Below are positions 35,001 to 47,632 of a DNA stretch of 64,000 nt, piece after piece (position 1 is the stretch's first letter; each line of letters starts with the position of its first letter). The position numbers and the translations under genes are program-made. Location: the NCBI GenBank assembly GCA_004335635.1, contig QAXH01005173.1, forward strand, positions 1 through 64,000. Reading direction: 5' to 3'. A model generated the notes under the pieces. The model had not been told where the DNA came from and ran no database searches. It worked only from the letters and a program-made list of their open reading frames with translations. This DNA is from Chloromonas sp. AAM2 (Eukaryota; Chlorophyta; Chlorophyceae; Chlamydomonadales; Chlamydomonadaceae).

Positions 35001-38000
35001 GCAATGCCTGGGATTGTTCGTTCGCCTTCCTTGTGACCTTTTGTATGACCGCTTGGTTAGGCTGGATGAAATCATTGGTTGGAATCTGTCCATTCCAATG
35101 CAGCTCACCTCTGTCGATCATTCCATGCGCCATGAGCTCCACCTGCTGCTGCAGCTCAGCTGTGGTCAGACGCACAGGCAGCGGGCCGGCCCCAGCACCA
35201 CCAGCGCTTGCTCCTGGGCCTGCAGCCGTGCCGCTGCTCATGCCCTGCTGCTGGGCGGCCAGGGTGCTGGCGTTCACGCCCTCCTCCACAGCGACCATGT
35301 CAGTGATTGGACCAACAGACCACCTGCAAGGCGACGAATGTATGTGAATGGATGTCCTGCGGTCCACCTTCACTGTGATTGGAGCCACCCTTGAAGCAGG
35401 GCGCAGATGCTCTTGCATCTGATATTTGAGCAGGAAGATGATTTGATGCGTTTCACAGCACGCAGACCTAATGCCTGAAGACATGGCAGACAGCATGTCT
35501 GTGCCAGCGTGAGAATTGTAGACGTCATAACGCGCACTACCATCCAGCCCAGCCACCTATCTGCTCCAAGCCCCCACCTGTACGAGGGCGACACGGCCAT
35601 GAGGAAGGGGTCCTGCAAACCAACAGTCAGGCAGCACTGGTCAATGACATGTATTGTTTTGCAATAAGGAGCGGCTGGAGTATAACAGGGCGAGTAAACA
35701 GTAGTATTCGACACAACTGACGTCAGAGTGAGCGTTCGCACTCCCTCCTTGTAAAGAGTAGAGAGCAACCCCTCGCATGGGGACGAGGCAAGGACTTGAA
35801 GAGAGTGCTTTTAGAGATTTCATGTCGTGCTCTTCAATCACTACTGTGCTAGCGCCCCATAGTCATTGGCAGTGCACCAGGATGAGGTCCCCAGTGCACC
35901 CGCAGTATGGGTGTTGTGTACGAAGTATGCCTGTTCAACACCCTGAGGAGCTTGATTCCACATGGGAGCCGTGTCAAGGCCGCAGGTAAGGCTATGGTGG
36001 CTAGCTCGCGATGCACTCACCCCAGCTAGAAGGCCTGTGGCTGCAGACAGCTCCTTGCTGCTTACGTGACCCGCATGGGCCGCGGACGCACGGCCCACAG
36101 ACGCGCTGGGCCTGCCCATGTTGCCGGACACATGGCTCATCTGCTGATTGCTAGTCCGCGGGGTCGGCTGTTGCATTTCGCTTGATGTGATTGGCATGCC
36201 GTCGATGCCTGGATGATTTTCCGTCGTAGGCAGGTACATCAGTCCGCCGCCGACCGCGTTATCCAGGCTGGTTCCGGCAGTGCTGGTCGGCAGCATGGCA
36301 GAGTTAAGGGGTCGGTCGACTATGACGCGATTCATGTTTGCACCAGGACCCACGGGCATGCCGAGAGAACCGAGGGCGCCATTGGGCGCGTTATAAGCAC
36401 GGCCGAAGCCCCAGGCCTGGACTCCGCTGCTGCTCGTGTGAGTGTTCGTCTGATTGCTGGAGTGATGGCCAGAGTGGCTCGTGTGAGTCTTGGACTGTTC
36501 AGCCGATGAGCTTGTGTGCAGCAGTTGGTTCCTTGCATCGGCAAAAAAAGACACAACAGCCTCGTCCGTGGCTGGCTGGCCGGAGGAAGACGTTTGTATG
36601 GTTGCCAGAGCAGTGCTTTCGTTGTCTGGGCCAGGCGGTAGGCACTCACGTGCCTTGTCTGTGCCTTGCTTGGCGTTGACTGATTTGGCTGTGGTATAGG
36701 CGGCCTGCCGTGCGTTGCGCCGCTGACGAACAATGAGAACAACGACTGCAAGCAGAAGCAGTGCGCCACCGACGCCCACTCCTACGCCCATACCTATCTG
36801 CTTTGACATTGGCATAGCTCCTCCTGCAGCATGAGAATGTGCATGGTCGCAATCTAAGTCATAGCCCTACAGATGAACAGTCAGGGCCTGAAGATGGTGA
36901 AGCACAGGCTAAGTGGGTTTAGGCTGTTTTGTGCTTTGACAGCATTGGCCATTGCATGTCATCCGCTGGGTCCTATCTAATCAATTCATTGATTGCAGGT
37001 GCCAGCCGAGCACTTGATTACATTTGCTACCGCTGCCTGAGCGTCATGTGCCCGAGTATGGGGAATAAAAACGGGCTGAGTTTTTGTCCAACACGATTCT
37101 CAGTCAACCTTACCTGATAGGCCAGAAGGCGTGATAGACGGCGGTGGACTGGGCGGCACTGCAACTGCAGCAGCAGTCAGGTGGGCAGGCTGACTCGCTC
37201 CAGCAGGGCAAGAAAGTCACACTAGTGTCAAGCTGACGGGCGGGTCAGTAAACAAGCGCCACTTATTGCCTGGGAGGGAGTGCATGCCTGAGGGCCACAG
37301 ACGTTTAGTGCTCTCCAAGACAAAGCATCGTTGAACCAACAGCTGAACATTCATTTCAAAAACGCTGTTGCAGCTCGCACAGATTGTCTGCAACTGGCAG
37401 GTGCTTTCTAGAACATCATGACGTCCACGCAATTGCAGTCATTGCTTGTTACCAATTCCCCTGGAGCCTGCACTCCTCTTACCTGGCACGAAGGGGCAAC
37501 GTGCGAGTGTGCCATAAGATCCGCCAAGGAAGGTCGTCATGCCACCCTGGGTGATTGAGGAGTAAAGGGTGCAGGTCGAGTTCTTCGGATTTGTACTGCT
37601 CAGCACGTATGCCTGGCAGAACGGGTCCGTAAGACAGGCTGCGTTGCACTGGTTGGTGCTGGTGGCGGGGAACGGGTTGGGCCGCCGCTGAATGCGAGAG
37701 GAGTTCAAGGTCAGGGGCACTGAGTCCGGCGTTGTGAACATTGTCACACTGCTGCAGTCCGGAACCATGTCCACTGCACAGGCGAAGCAGGGCAAGACAA
37801 GGCGCTTGAGATGGGCAAGACAGATACAAGGCAACGACGTTCGGTGTGGGCAAGAGACACGGAAAGGCCACGCAAGGCGATGGCCGTTGCACGCAAACAT
37901 GTCAGTCTGACAACTGCCCCCGGCCACTTACCAGGAACGCCAAGCCTTCCTGCCACTGTTTCTGCTGACTGGTCCAGCTGTAGTCCCACATTAAAGTTGA

Positions 38001-41000
38001 TTCTGTTCTGCAGCCAGCAGCACTGTAGGTCACCCAGGTAAAGGTACGTGATACACTCTGACGACTGTTGGCAAAGGCAAGCACAGTCTGACACACTGCT
38101 GACGCTCCTGTTTTGATCGCTCGAAGGAATCGCCCAAGATGCCCCCCACAGCCCAGTGTTAGCACCTGAAATGTGGGCAGCGCAATCACCGGCAGAATGA
38201 GCGATGCGACATGCCAACAGAAAATCAGGCAATAAGGGTGCCGATGGGCAATGGAGTGTGACGCGGTGTGTGCGAATTTGCATCAAAACAGTTTCCCTAC
38301 CTGGGGCCCATCCGGACCAGATCTGGCCAACCGCGACAACTCCCGACGAGGCGATGAAGCCGCATGAGCCCGGCGTGCGGTTCACGACCAGGCAGTTGCT
38401 ATCCGGTGCGCAGCCCTGCTGCTTTAGCACCATCTCTGGCGACGTTGCGTTCAGCGCAGATGTATTTGACCCGACCAGATAGGCTGGGAAGCATGATGTT
38501 GTGAAAGGATTGTAGATGGCAATGCCACACCCCACGAGGTCGCGGCATAAGTTGAAGCAGCTCTGCGCTTCGTCGAAGATGGGCACCACGGCCAACAGCT
38601 TGTCAGCGGAATTGTTGGTGAGCAGCGCCATGTAGGTCTCCGGCAAGACAGTGACGTTGCCGCTCAACGTCCAGCTGACACTGGGGTTGACTGTAACGTT
38701 GGGAACTCGAGGAACTGCAAAGCATTACAAGGGCTGAACCGGTCATCAAAACAGCGTCCGCGCACAAGTTGCACAGCTAGTGGTGCACCTGCCACGTGTC
38801 GGATAGGAGCAAACAACGCAGAGACCATCGTGGGCAGTCTTGGCATACTGCGGTCCGTTTGCTTGGCATGCGCTCCGGTTTGATCAGTGTGTCTCTCACC
38901 TGGCAGGGCTTCACAGCGCTGAATCTGCAGCAAGCCACTGAACGAAGCGTTCTGGAAACCCCCCGACACTTCGGACAGCAGCCAGCAGTCGACGTTCGAG
39001 AGTGTGTGGTCAGCCTCACCCTCAAAGATGCTGACCTGCGAAGAAACATGCTCAAGAGCTCAAAGCTACATAATTTGGCTGACCAGCTTGGAGCTTCAAG
39101 GCAGGTGTTCGTGGCATACATGGGCAACAATTAGGCTGCAATATCAGGCCTCGTGACGTGCCACACATTGGGCCAAAAGTCCTGCTATCTCAGTTTCTGC
39201 TCAAATATTTCGTGCTTTGTTAGCAAATGAAGGACGTAGAAGTCCATGTGCACGTAGCTTACTAAGACAAGCAGTGCTTATCAACTAGAACTTGTGTTCA
39301 GACAACCAGTGGCAAGTGAAGGTTGTGGACATGCACGCCTACGTGGCTTACTTGGCATGCAGGGTCCTGGGTGCATGCAGAGTAGCACTGCTCAAAGGGG
39401 AGTCTTTTTGGCAAGGAGCTGTAAAGAGTGATCTTGTCGCTGGTGCCAGTCGCTGTCTGGTTCGCCCAATAAGAGTTATCGCACGCAGGGATGGCAAGAC
39501 CTGCAGGCAGAAGACCAGGAAAGGCATTAAAATGCCAGGCTTGGCTGAGCTTTTGATAATCTGTTTTTTGAACAGTGTACAAGCCAATCCATCCTGCTTG
39601 AATGTGACCTTCCCAATTCTTTTTAGCAATCCAGTCCAATCCACGTCCTCAAACCAGCACCTGTGTTCACTCTGCCAAGCACAGTGTTTGGGTCCGGATC
39701 GTCGTCTGGCGTTTGAAACGTTTGCACGGTGGAGAGCATCCAGCAGCTCTGGTTGCTGGCAAGCCACGTGTAGCCCACGCAGGTGCCTATTGCCGCGCAG
39801 CGGCAGCTGCACTGCGACACGCTGAGGGCCGGCAAGCCCTGCACGGAGGCGGGGATTGCATCTGCCGCCCACCACATGTTTGTCCTGCAGTTGCATACGA
39901 AGACACGGCATGATGCTTCATGCTGGGATTTGATGCAAGCTTGCCTTGCCCTGAAAAGTGTACAAGCCGAGGCAAGCGAGAGTGGCCCGCACAGGCCACA
40001 ACGTCTGGCCCTCATGCAGTCTCCTCTCTGTTAACCGCATTGCTGTTATCGGAACAAGCAAGTCAGTCACCTGGCAACCTGTAGCGTGTGATGTATCAAT
40101 GGTGGTGGGCTGCACTTCTGACACCTCAACAATTCGTTCGCTTCAATTGTCTCCAAGGTGGGCGACATTCATGAGAGACCAAATGGCCAAACGCTCTGAT
40201 GCACGTGGTCTTTACAACAAAGTTCTTTGGATGGAGCCACTGTAGTACGTCTCTCTCTGCAGAGAGATGTATATAACCAGTTAAGGCTAGAAGGGTAAAC
40301 CTTCGCAGACCTTCCCCACACTGGTTACAACAAACCAACCACTCTGAGCCACTCACGGGTCTGTCTCGTTAGTGCTGCGGGGATGGAGGGCGCCTGGCAC
40401 CCACCCAGGCCAGCGCTTTCCGTAGTGACTGCAGGCAACGCGCAACCAGGACTCGGTCGCGGCAACCGATTCATTGTTGTCGCATTGCGTCATGTGCAAC
40501 AGTGTGACAATTGTACATCGTGCAACACAAATCAATCGGTCAGCAGCTCTGTCTGATTGGCGCGCTTGAAATGTTACAATGCCCAACAACCCGGGTAGCT
40601 CGCAGACGTATGGATTGCCTCCTTTTTTGGACAAACGCCACGACCCGCCAGGATACTAGATTGCAAGTCTCTGCAATTCACTTTTCCATAGCAGGGATTG
40701 GTAGTTTTGAAAATCACTGAAAACGCACTGGAAGTGAATGCTTGTGTGCTTGGATGCCGAGGCCGCACCTGATGCCCCGGGACGCACTGAGCCCGCAGGA
40801 TCCGGGCAAGCGGAAGCCAAAGTGGCAGGTTGAGTTCCACTCTAGAAGATCTTCGCAGGGCAGCAGCACTAAGCCAGGGAACACGCCTGGCTCGGAGGTG
40901 TAGAACGTACAGACTTGCTCCTGAGCGTTGAACAAGTAAGAAGCACATCCGGCTATTGAGGCGCATGCCACTTCGCAGCCCATCGCATTCGGCTGTTTTG

Positions 41001-44000
41001 CGAGGCTGGTGTTGTACAGTGCGTCCGAGAGCAAATGAGGCGAGTTGTCCGGATCCGATGTGTCAAACGCAAACCTGTGTACGGGTGAATACACGCAAGC
41101 ACATACAATGTCGCAGCAGTGTGGACAGGCGGTACAAGCGGTACACGCCCAGCCGTACAAGTGGAGAGGGTACTTCAGTGCTATGCCCCAGGCGTACTGA
41201 GACATGCGTCGGTGCTATGCCCCAGGCGTACTGAGACATGCGTCGGTGCTATGCCCCAGGCATACTGAGACATGCATCGGCGCTATGCCCCAGGCATACT
41301 GAGCAGACTGCAATAAAAGAGATGGAGTGAAGTTGAACTAAACGTTGGTCAACAGGACAGCTTGTGTGATGGCCGATCATTGCTGCAGGAAGCGGGCACG
41401 CTTGAGCTGGCATCACGGATGCACATGTGCAGCACGTGCTGCTTCTTTCGTTACGTGGCATGCCCGTAGCCCCTCACCCGTGCAGGCGTGCCCAATCGGT
41501 TGTGGGTACACTGGAGCTCAGCACAGGGCCTGCAAATACAACGGCACGTCTCTTTAAATATCAATGTCTCTTTAAAAAACAATGTTCGCCAGTGATTGTC
41601 CCAGAACTGGCAAACATCCTTTTTTGGCTGGTTTGCAATATTCTGATGACTGGGGTCTGTGTGCGGATTGAATATGGTCGCCCAGGTGGTGTAAGGCAGT
41701 GCAACGTGTGTAGCAAAAGGCATCTGGCCATGCCACAAGTCACATGCAGCAGAGCTGTAGCCCAGGCAAAGACGTCAGGCACTGTGAAACCGTCGTGTCA
41801 AGGGATGTCAAGCACGGTGTGAGTGCACGGACATCAGATCACTGCTGTCACTGACATCGTTAAAGTGGGATCACTGCCGACATGGTCTTGAGCAGCGTCA
41901 TGGTCACGTGCCTTGCGCCCCACTCACTGTGCCTCAGGTACAGGTCGGTGCCGCTGCATGGCGCATCTGGAGTGCAGCACATGGTCTTGTTCCACGTGCC
42001 ACCAGCCAGCAGAAGGCCGGTGTAGAGAAGGAACTGTTCCGAACCACAAGTACGGCAGGGACGACTATTGCAAACACACATGTTCAGCATATCAGGGTGC
42101 AGGCGTGCTCGAGTGAGGGAAAGCCACCGTGCACGTCAGATGCTGAAATGCAAGGATGACACAAGACACAACACAGAGGCTGGTGCACAAATGTAAGCAA
42201 ACACAAACATTGCTGAATGTGACTGACTTCTGATATTGACTGACAGCTGCATGCAAACAAAAAAGAAGTTTGCCAGTTCTGGGACAGTTTGTGTGAATAG
42301 GTCTGTACTATCGCCAGGAACCATTGTGTCTCAGCAATTTCTTTATGCAACACATCTGTAGCGCAAGCATAGCACTGGGGATCCCATGCATGCGCAACGA
42401 ACACAAAGGCGCAGGGTCATGCATGCATACATGGTGACATGAGCAATGCTGTTGCACAACACAGCCTGGCAACGTCATGCACAGGCTCAGGCCACAGGGA
42501 CACAACAGTTAATGCCTCAGATTCAGCATGTCACACTCTTCTTTTTTTGCCCACCTGTTCAACACTGCTCTTCAAGGCCGTGGTTTCATTGCCTGCAACA
42601 CAACATGGGGCAGAGCGGTCACCCACATGGAGGCACGGGCTGGACAGGCTAGGCACACCAGGGTTTGTTTCACCTTCGCAAATGCGTTCTGCGCTAGGGC
42701 CTGTATAATTGCAGTTCATGCACCAGATGAAGGTGCTTGTGTTGACGATCCATGCAAGAACAGAGGCCCGTCAAATCATGCATCCCAGTCTTCATGCCAC
42801 CTGCCTCATGCACGAGACCCATGCTTTACCTCCTTCTTTACTGGCTGAGCACGCATGCATTGAACCGCAACCGCGGTCCTGACACGCCTTTGTATTACAT
42901 GAAACCTTGCAGTTCACTTGCATGATTCTATCTCATGACAGGTTTTCTTGTGCCCATCGGACTCACCATTACATACGTTGTTGTCTGCGGATGCGTCAGG
43001 CCACCAGAATGTGATTGAACCTGCATTCGCAGTGAGAACGCGCACAAGCTTCCAATGAATCTGGGCTTGGGCGACAAGGACACCAAGCTAATCCTATGGC
43101 TGGGCTTGCCGCTGCCGCAGCCTGCTAACGGCTGTTCTGCATGCGCCCACATGCACCAAAGCACTCACCGCTCCCCTCATAGAAGGTCATGGTTTCATAA
43201 AGCAGGAGGGTGGCTGAGCCAGTCACCCTGGGGACAGCAGAACAGGACACGCCTTGCATTGGAATGGCATGTGAGTGGCACTTTTTTTGTTTAAGGTTGG
43301 GCCATTGACGCGCAAATTACTGATGAAAATATTGCATGCTTGGTGCAAAAAACAAAGGTTGCCAGTTCTAGGACAATTCCTGGGACTGGCATTGAAACCG
43401 GTGTGTCTCAGCACATACACGTGTGTGTGTGTGTGTGTGTGNNNNNNNNNNNNNNNNNNNNNNNNNNNNNNNNNNNNNNNNNNNNNNCGGCGCATTGCCA
43501 CTTCTGGGACAGCAAACCAGGACTAGACAGGAACTACAGTGTCAAAAGACAAACGGGTGTGTGACCCGTCTGTCCGGTACCTCAGAAGTCGGTAATGTAA
43601 GTCGCCACCAAGTGCTCCAGCTGCTTCACTCTCTTGAGTACCAACACTCACTGTCACTATCCCAGTATTGACAAGCACCACCAACACCGATTTACTACCA
43701 CATTCACACGAACTTAATACAGACGAAAAAACGAGTACTACATTCTCACACAATCCAAACACCCCATCCCAGTTCATAAGAACGTGTCCCAGAACTGACA
43801 GTCTGTGCGTAACGCTTTCCATTTACTGTGACAATTCCTTATATGTACTTTTGCTGTAACAGAGTTGTAGCTGCACCCAAACCAGGATTGTCCCAGAACT
43901 GGCAAACTACTTTTTGAAGGCGGCTATGTACCATGGCTCCAACTTCCAGACACGCTGTCCAAGCTCTACCTATGCCCACAATATCTGTACAGGATATTGA

Positions 44001-44957
44001 CAATATCTGACCCTGTTAACGCGTCAGGCAACCAAACTGCGCATGCAACTTTCCACACAAAACGCCTGAGGTCTGCTTATCGCCCGCAGTATTTGCAAAG
44101 AAGATTGACAGTCCCTGGCCGGATCAAAAAGTACCTGCTCAACCTATCTCTGTCCTTCTGCTAGGCAATCGGATGTCCAGTTGTGGCCCTCATCTGCATC
44201 CTACATGTGCGCTTGGTTGGACACAAGCTTTGCCTGGTTTGTGCGCTTTGTTGCATGGGAGATTGCACCCGGCCTGTTGTCTGCCCTTGGGGCATGATGC
44301 AGCAATGGTCTCACTGAGTCGCTCACATGATGCATAGGCCTGGCCCAGAGCTGTCCGGGGCGGGTTCAGACATGGTGTTGCGCACAACCTCCCCCGGCGA
44401 CAGGGGCAGGATCAGCACAGCTGCACAGCGCAGGGAAGTCAAAAGCAACGTTGGTCCATGAATGGCACGTGGTCTTCAAACACATGCGCTGTGTACCAGC
44501 TGCACGACACATGCTTGCCCCCCCATTCCCTTTTCCTGCACCCCCCACCGCACAGATTGTTATCTTGACAAAGCAAACTGTTGGGCAGGCCATACTCGTG
44601 GCTGGTAGCTTGAGCACCATGAGCATAGCTGCTTCTGCAAACCACCCGACCACACAAAGTATGCACAAAATGTGCAGGCTTGCGGTCCGCGTCAGTCAGC
44701 TGCTCGCTTCAGGAGTCTTCTGATTGGCTGCTCATTCTGTCTCGTCCTGCTGTAAAGGGGCGGATGCACATGCATTTCGCCATGCCTGTTGCTGGCAAAA
44801 GCCAGCAGGTTTGCTCACATTCTCTGCAGACCCATGTGGTGTTTGCTGTCAGCTCCCTGTGCGCACGCCGCTCCCACGCCCGAGAGGCAACAGCAGGAGC
44901 GCATGCCCATGTCAGCAGAAGCAGGACCAGCAGCAATGCAGGCTGCTGCACAGCCAT
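32039..44957 (-). CDS. RLK-B: receptor-like kinase with PAN/Apple-like ectodomain, 26 exons
   Basis: Tandem paralogue of RLK-A, 1743 aa. Exons: 44957-44819, 44420-44327, 43227-43169, 43020-42967, 42700-42674, 42592-42555, 42033-41928, 41529-41478, 41074-40769, 40428-40357, 39884-39661, 39500-39352, 39035-38900, 38714-38301, 38165-37932, 37773-37483, 37164-37114, 36823-36021, 35612-35578, 35323-35109, 34792-34639, 34450-33429, 33284-33186, 32979-32886, 32659-32581, 32323-32039; all phases fit. Signal peptide: MAVQQPALLLVLLLLTWACA, then PAVAS as likely cleavage site. Six cysteine modules match those of RLK-A (CEVACASIAGC, CSCRCAAIGTC, CYSACTQDPAC, CFNLCRDLVGC, CACLCQQSSEC, CNAACLTDPFC). A Pro-rich stalk exon absent from the RLK-A model (VAVPPSPPPSITPSG) precedes the helix (about 824-846). 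Kinase: Lys1190, VVHRD (Asp1559), DFG at 1577, YMAPELLKG. A Ser/Thr-rich insertion of about 240 residues follows KDRLYG. Substrate and ligand are unknown. Confidence 0.87.
34705..34800 (-). repeat. 96-bp tract identical to RLK-A exon (copy 2)
   Basis: Partner of 22339-22434. It lies in the RLK-B exon 34792-34639 plus 8 intron bases. Encodes the segment around FKCRWPTKFGPNALLAIKCM in both receptors. Confidence 0.95.
41178..41303. repeat. 34-bp tandem repeat in RLK-B intron
   Basis: About 3.7 copies of a 34-bp unit (gtgctatgccccaggcgtac followed by tgagacatgcgtcg) start at 41178, 41212, 41246 and 41280. The last two copies share c(a)tactgag variants. It lies in the intron 41075-41477. Confidence 0.92.
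41598..41615. repeat. Solo copy of dispersed gtcccagaactggcaaac motif
   Basis: An exact copy in the RLK-B intron 41530-41927, followed by a T-run. The nearest opposite copy, 42271, is oriented the wrong way to form a closed element with it. Confidence 0.6.
42268..42326. mobile_element. Dispersed repeat end, matches 60204-60262
   Basis: Fifty-nine bases beginning gtttgccagttctgggacag match 60204-60262 with four mismatches by eye. A-rich sequence precedes both copies. It lies in the RLK-B intron 42034-42554. Confidence 0.6.
43359..43907. mobile_element. Cluster of tgccagttctgggacag motifs, possible TIR element
   Basis: Within the RLK-B intron, the motif occurs in reverse orientation at 43359-43376 and 43497-43512 and in forward orientation (gtcccagaactggcaaac) at 43786-43800 and 43890-43907. 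This arrangement, reverse on the left and forward on the right, is what nested short inverted-repeat elements would leave. No transposase frame is present. The N gap lies inside. Confidence 0.45.
43416..43487. other. (GT)n microsatellite and assembly gap (46 N)
   Basis: A GT dinucleotide run ends at 43441 and is followed by 46 N at 43442-43487. The gap lies in the RLK-B intron 43228-44326, so it should not affect the coding model unless an unseen exon sits in it. Confidence 0.95.
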
Positions 44958-46345
44958 AGGCCCTTGACATCGTCGCTGTGCGGCACAGCTGCACATGCAC
45001 CGACACAGCATGTGCACAAACACAAGCGAAAGTGACCTGCATGCTGCATGTCTGCTCCTTCACGCAACAGCCACTGTGGCTCAACCTTTGCATGCTTTCA
45101 TTCATCATCTGTATGACATTCGACTGTCAGAATCCTGTGACAGTTGTTGTTGTCTGCCTGGAGCAATAAAACATCCTGGGCACTTGCAATGCACTCGGTC
45201 ATGGGTGCAGTGCATGCAACAGTGCACAACGGTCTGCAAGCTGCAGGCAGCCTCATGTCGTTCATACCAGCGCTCGTACCTGCCAATAGCTGGCTGTGAT
45301 CCATCACGCATTCGTTGACAGCTTGACAGCTACTATTGATGCTGCAGCTTGTCATAATCCAGGTTTGCGAATAGTGCAGCGCTTCTCATATGCATTGAAG
45401 ACTCGAACTGTCGCACATTCTTACTGCGTTGACGGGGCGCATTCGCTCCTAGCCTCGGGTGAGAGACACTGTCGGAAAGCGCAACGGCAGGGGTGCCCGT
45501 CAACCACCGGAGTCCGTTATCAGCTGCCAACTGCCAGGCATCTACTGTCAGCATTTCCTTACTGTTATCGCAATTCCTCACAAACTGACGATGTCATTGT
45601 GAGGGAAGGGATGTGATTGTTGGCATGTCCTGTCTGGTTCATGCTATGGGCACACCCTGTACTGGCCATATGGTGGGCCTGCCAGAGTGCAAAAGAGAGG
45701 TAGACACCGTACTCCTATCACTGATGACAGCGCCTGTTCCGTGTTAATCACAAGTCAAACTCACAATGGCAAGTGTGGTTGCAGATGTGGGTTTACACAT
45801 GCCGAATTTCAGACATTCATGAAGTCAATGCGTTGAGAGATACGTCTCTTGCTGCGTGTGCGTTTGTGTTGATGTGGAACCAGGATTCGTCCCAGAACTG
45901 GCAAACTTTTTTCTGCGTTGATGTGGTGTCCCCTGTGTTCTTTCTGAGGTGGGTCAGTATTGGCTGTTCTGGCTGCTTTGTTTTGGTGGCAACTCTACGC
46001 CATCCTCAAGTTGCTGATCAGTTGGTCGTCATCGTGGCTTGCTGGCTCCCTGTGCATCTGCATCGTGGGCTTCCCGTTTCTTGCTGCTCGCCTTGTCGCA
46101 CGCAATCTATTTTTGGCAAGTTGTTCTTCTAAACACATCAGTGTTACATATAGATTGCAAAAGCGTCAGACCAAACTTTTTTTGTACAAGTTACGTTCAT
46201 AAAACTTCTTTTTTTGGTACAAGCTAAGGTCAAAAAAACTGTGTCTGCAGCAAAAGTAATCACGACTTGAGGTCGGCATGAAAAGTAGAATACAAACGAA
46301 GCAAGCACTGCATTTCAGTGCGCATGTCCAAAGACAATGATTCCT
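44958..46345. other. Intergenic region upstream of RLK-B
   Basis: Contains the RLK-B promoter side and the 3' flank of the J-domain gene. One copy of the dispersed motif (gtcccagaactggcaaac) lies at 45889-45906, followed by a T-run. The stretch from about 46090 to 46320 is AT-rich with several poly-T/A runs. No coding exon was recognised. Confidence 0.5.
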
Positions 46346-47557
46346 CTAGCCCAGCATGGCATCACGTGCCTCCCGCAGCATTTGAAACGCCTCCGCCGCT
46401 TCACCCATGCCGGTGCTGCCATCGCTGCACGCCTGCTGGCACACCTCCATCCCAGCCGCCCCCTCGCCTGCATCTGTCTGCTTGGGCTGTTGCTGCAGCT
46501 GCAGCATGTGCTTGTCGGGATGTATCAGCAGTGAAAGGCAGCGATATGCCGCACGGACCGCCTTGTCGCGTTGTGGCCCAAACCCAGCAATGGCCTGTTG
46601 CAGCACCGCGGCATGCCGCACACGCCCTGCTGGCAGGTGGCGGCATGCCAGCACACGACGCACATGCCACCTTGGCAGAGCCGCCAGTGCCGCCTGTGCT
46701 AGAGACTCAACATCACTTGCTTCCTCGCCACCTGCGCAGTTCAGTGCTGCACCGCATGCCACCTGCTCCGGCCTGCCCATGCCTGCCTCATGTAGGAAGG
46801 CTTTGAGATGTTGCCGTGTGCAAGACCGAAAATTCTTAGGGGCGCTCGCTCTTGCTAAGTCAGTTCCCATACGAGGCGAGGCTGGCGACGTCTGGCTTGG
46901 GGATGGAGGCAAAGAGGCAAGCTGGCCAAGCTTCCTATCAAGCAGTCCATTGCGACGACGGCGCTTACGAGTTGCACCTTCCTGCCCAGGTGCCTCTGCC
47001 ACAACACCCTTGTCGGTCTCCTGCCGCTTGCGACGGCGTTTGCGTGGCAGTGGGGCCCAGGCAACACTCGCATCAGGGTTCCAAGGAGGGCCGTTGGCCG
47101 GCGCAGCCTTGGCCGGGGCAGCACCTTCACCAGCTATGGATGACGGGCTGCGGCCCAAGCTAGCGCCGGCAGCATTGACGGCACTGGCACCCTCCTTGGT
47201 CTGGAGTTTCTCCTGCGTGCATTTAGGTTGTGGATTGGCGTCAGCATACATGCGAATGCATGGCTTTTTGCAGCAACGCCTGACACAACGCCAGCACATG
47301 TGTGGTGGCTGCAGTCCGCACACTAAGATCAGTTGCACTCCCCAAACCTAGGCTCTGAATGATAATCCAAGTGATGCAGCAACTGCCAACTTGCTGAGAA
47401 ATAAGATTACCTTCTCCAAGCTAGTTGGATGCTGGTTGGTGGATGCGCTGTCGCCTTGATGCAGGCACAGCAGGAGGGTGCGCAGGCGCCGCTTGATGGC
47501 AGTCGGGGACCGGAGCGCCGTGTCAGCAGTGGACGACAGGTCGGAACACAAGCATGC
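46346..47557 (-). CDS. C-terminal J-domain (DnaJ-like) protein region, 2 exons
   Basis: Two exons in phase, 47557-47411 and 47212-46346 (stop TAG 46348-46346). The second exon starts with a long low-complexity basic stretch containing two nuclear-localisation-like clusters (RKRRRKRQ, RKRRRRN). It ends in a J-domain: helix II AVRAAYRCLSLLI, the HPDK signature, then an insertion of about 35 residues and helix III AEAFQMLREARDAMLG at the very C-terminus. J-domains stimulate Hsp70 ATPase; the nuclear clusters suggest a nuclear partner (inference). The first exon begins at an acceptor in phase 0, so this is not a complete gene on its own. The upstream HRDC coding region can splice into it in phase 0 (a GT donor after DADAVRM-like sequence near 47660), so both may be one gene. 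Alternatively it has an unseen start. Confidence 0.7.
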
Positions 47558-47632
47558 CTGCGAGTGCACAGGTGAACAAGTGCAGGTGAATGGCTGCTAT
47601 CAGCACTATCTTTTTTCTCACAACTCCAACCA

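Noticed and set aside
43442..43487. Frames running through the N gap
   Set aside because: They only exist because N is read as any residue; the region is a GT microsatellite and intron.
46407..47351. 314-codon plus-strand open frame
   Set aside because: Antisense shadow of the GC-rich J-domain exon, which has clear family motifs on the other strand.
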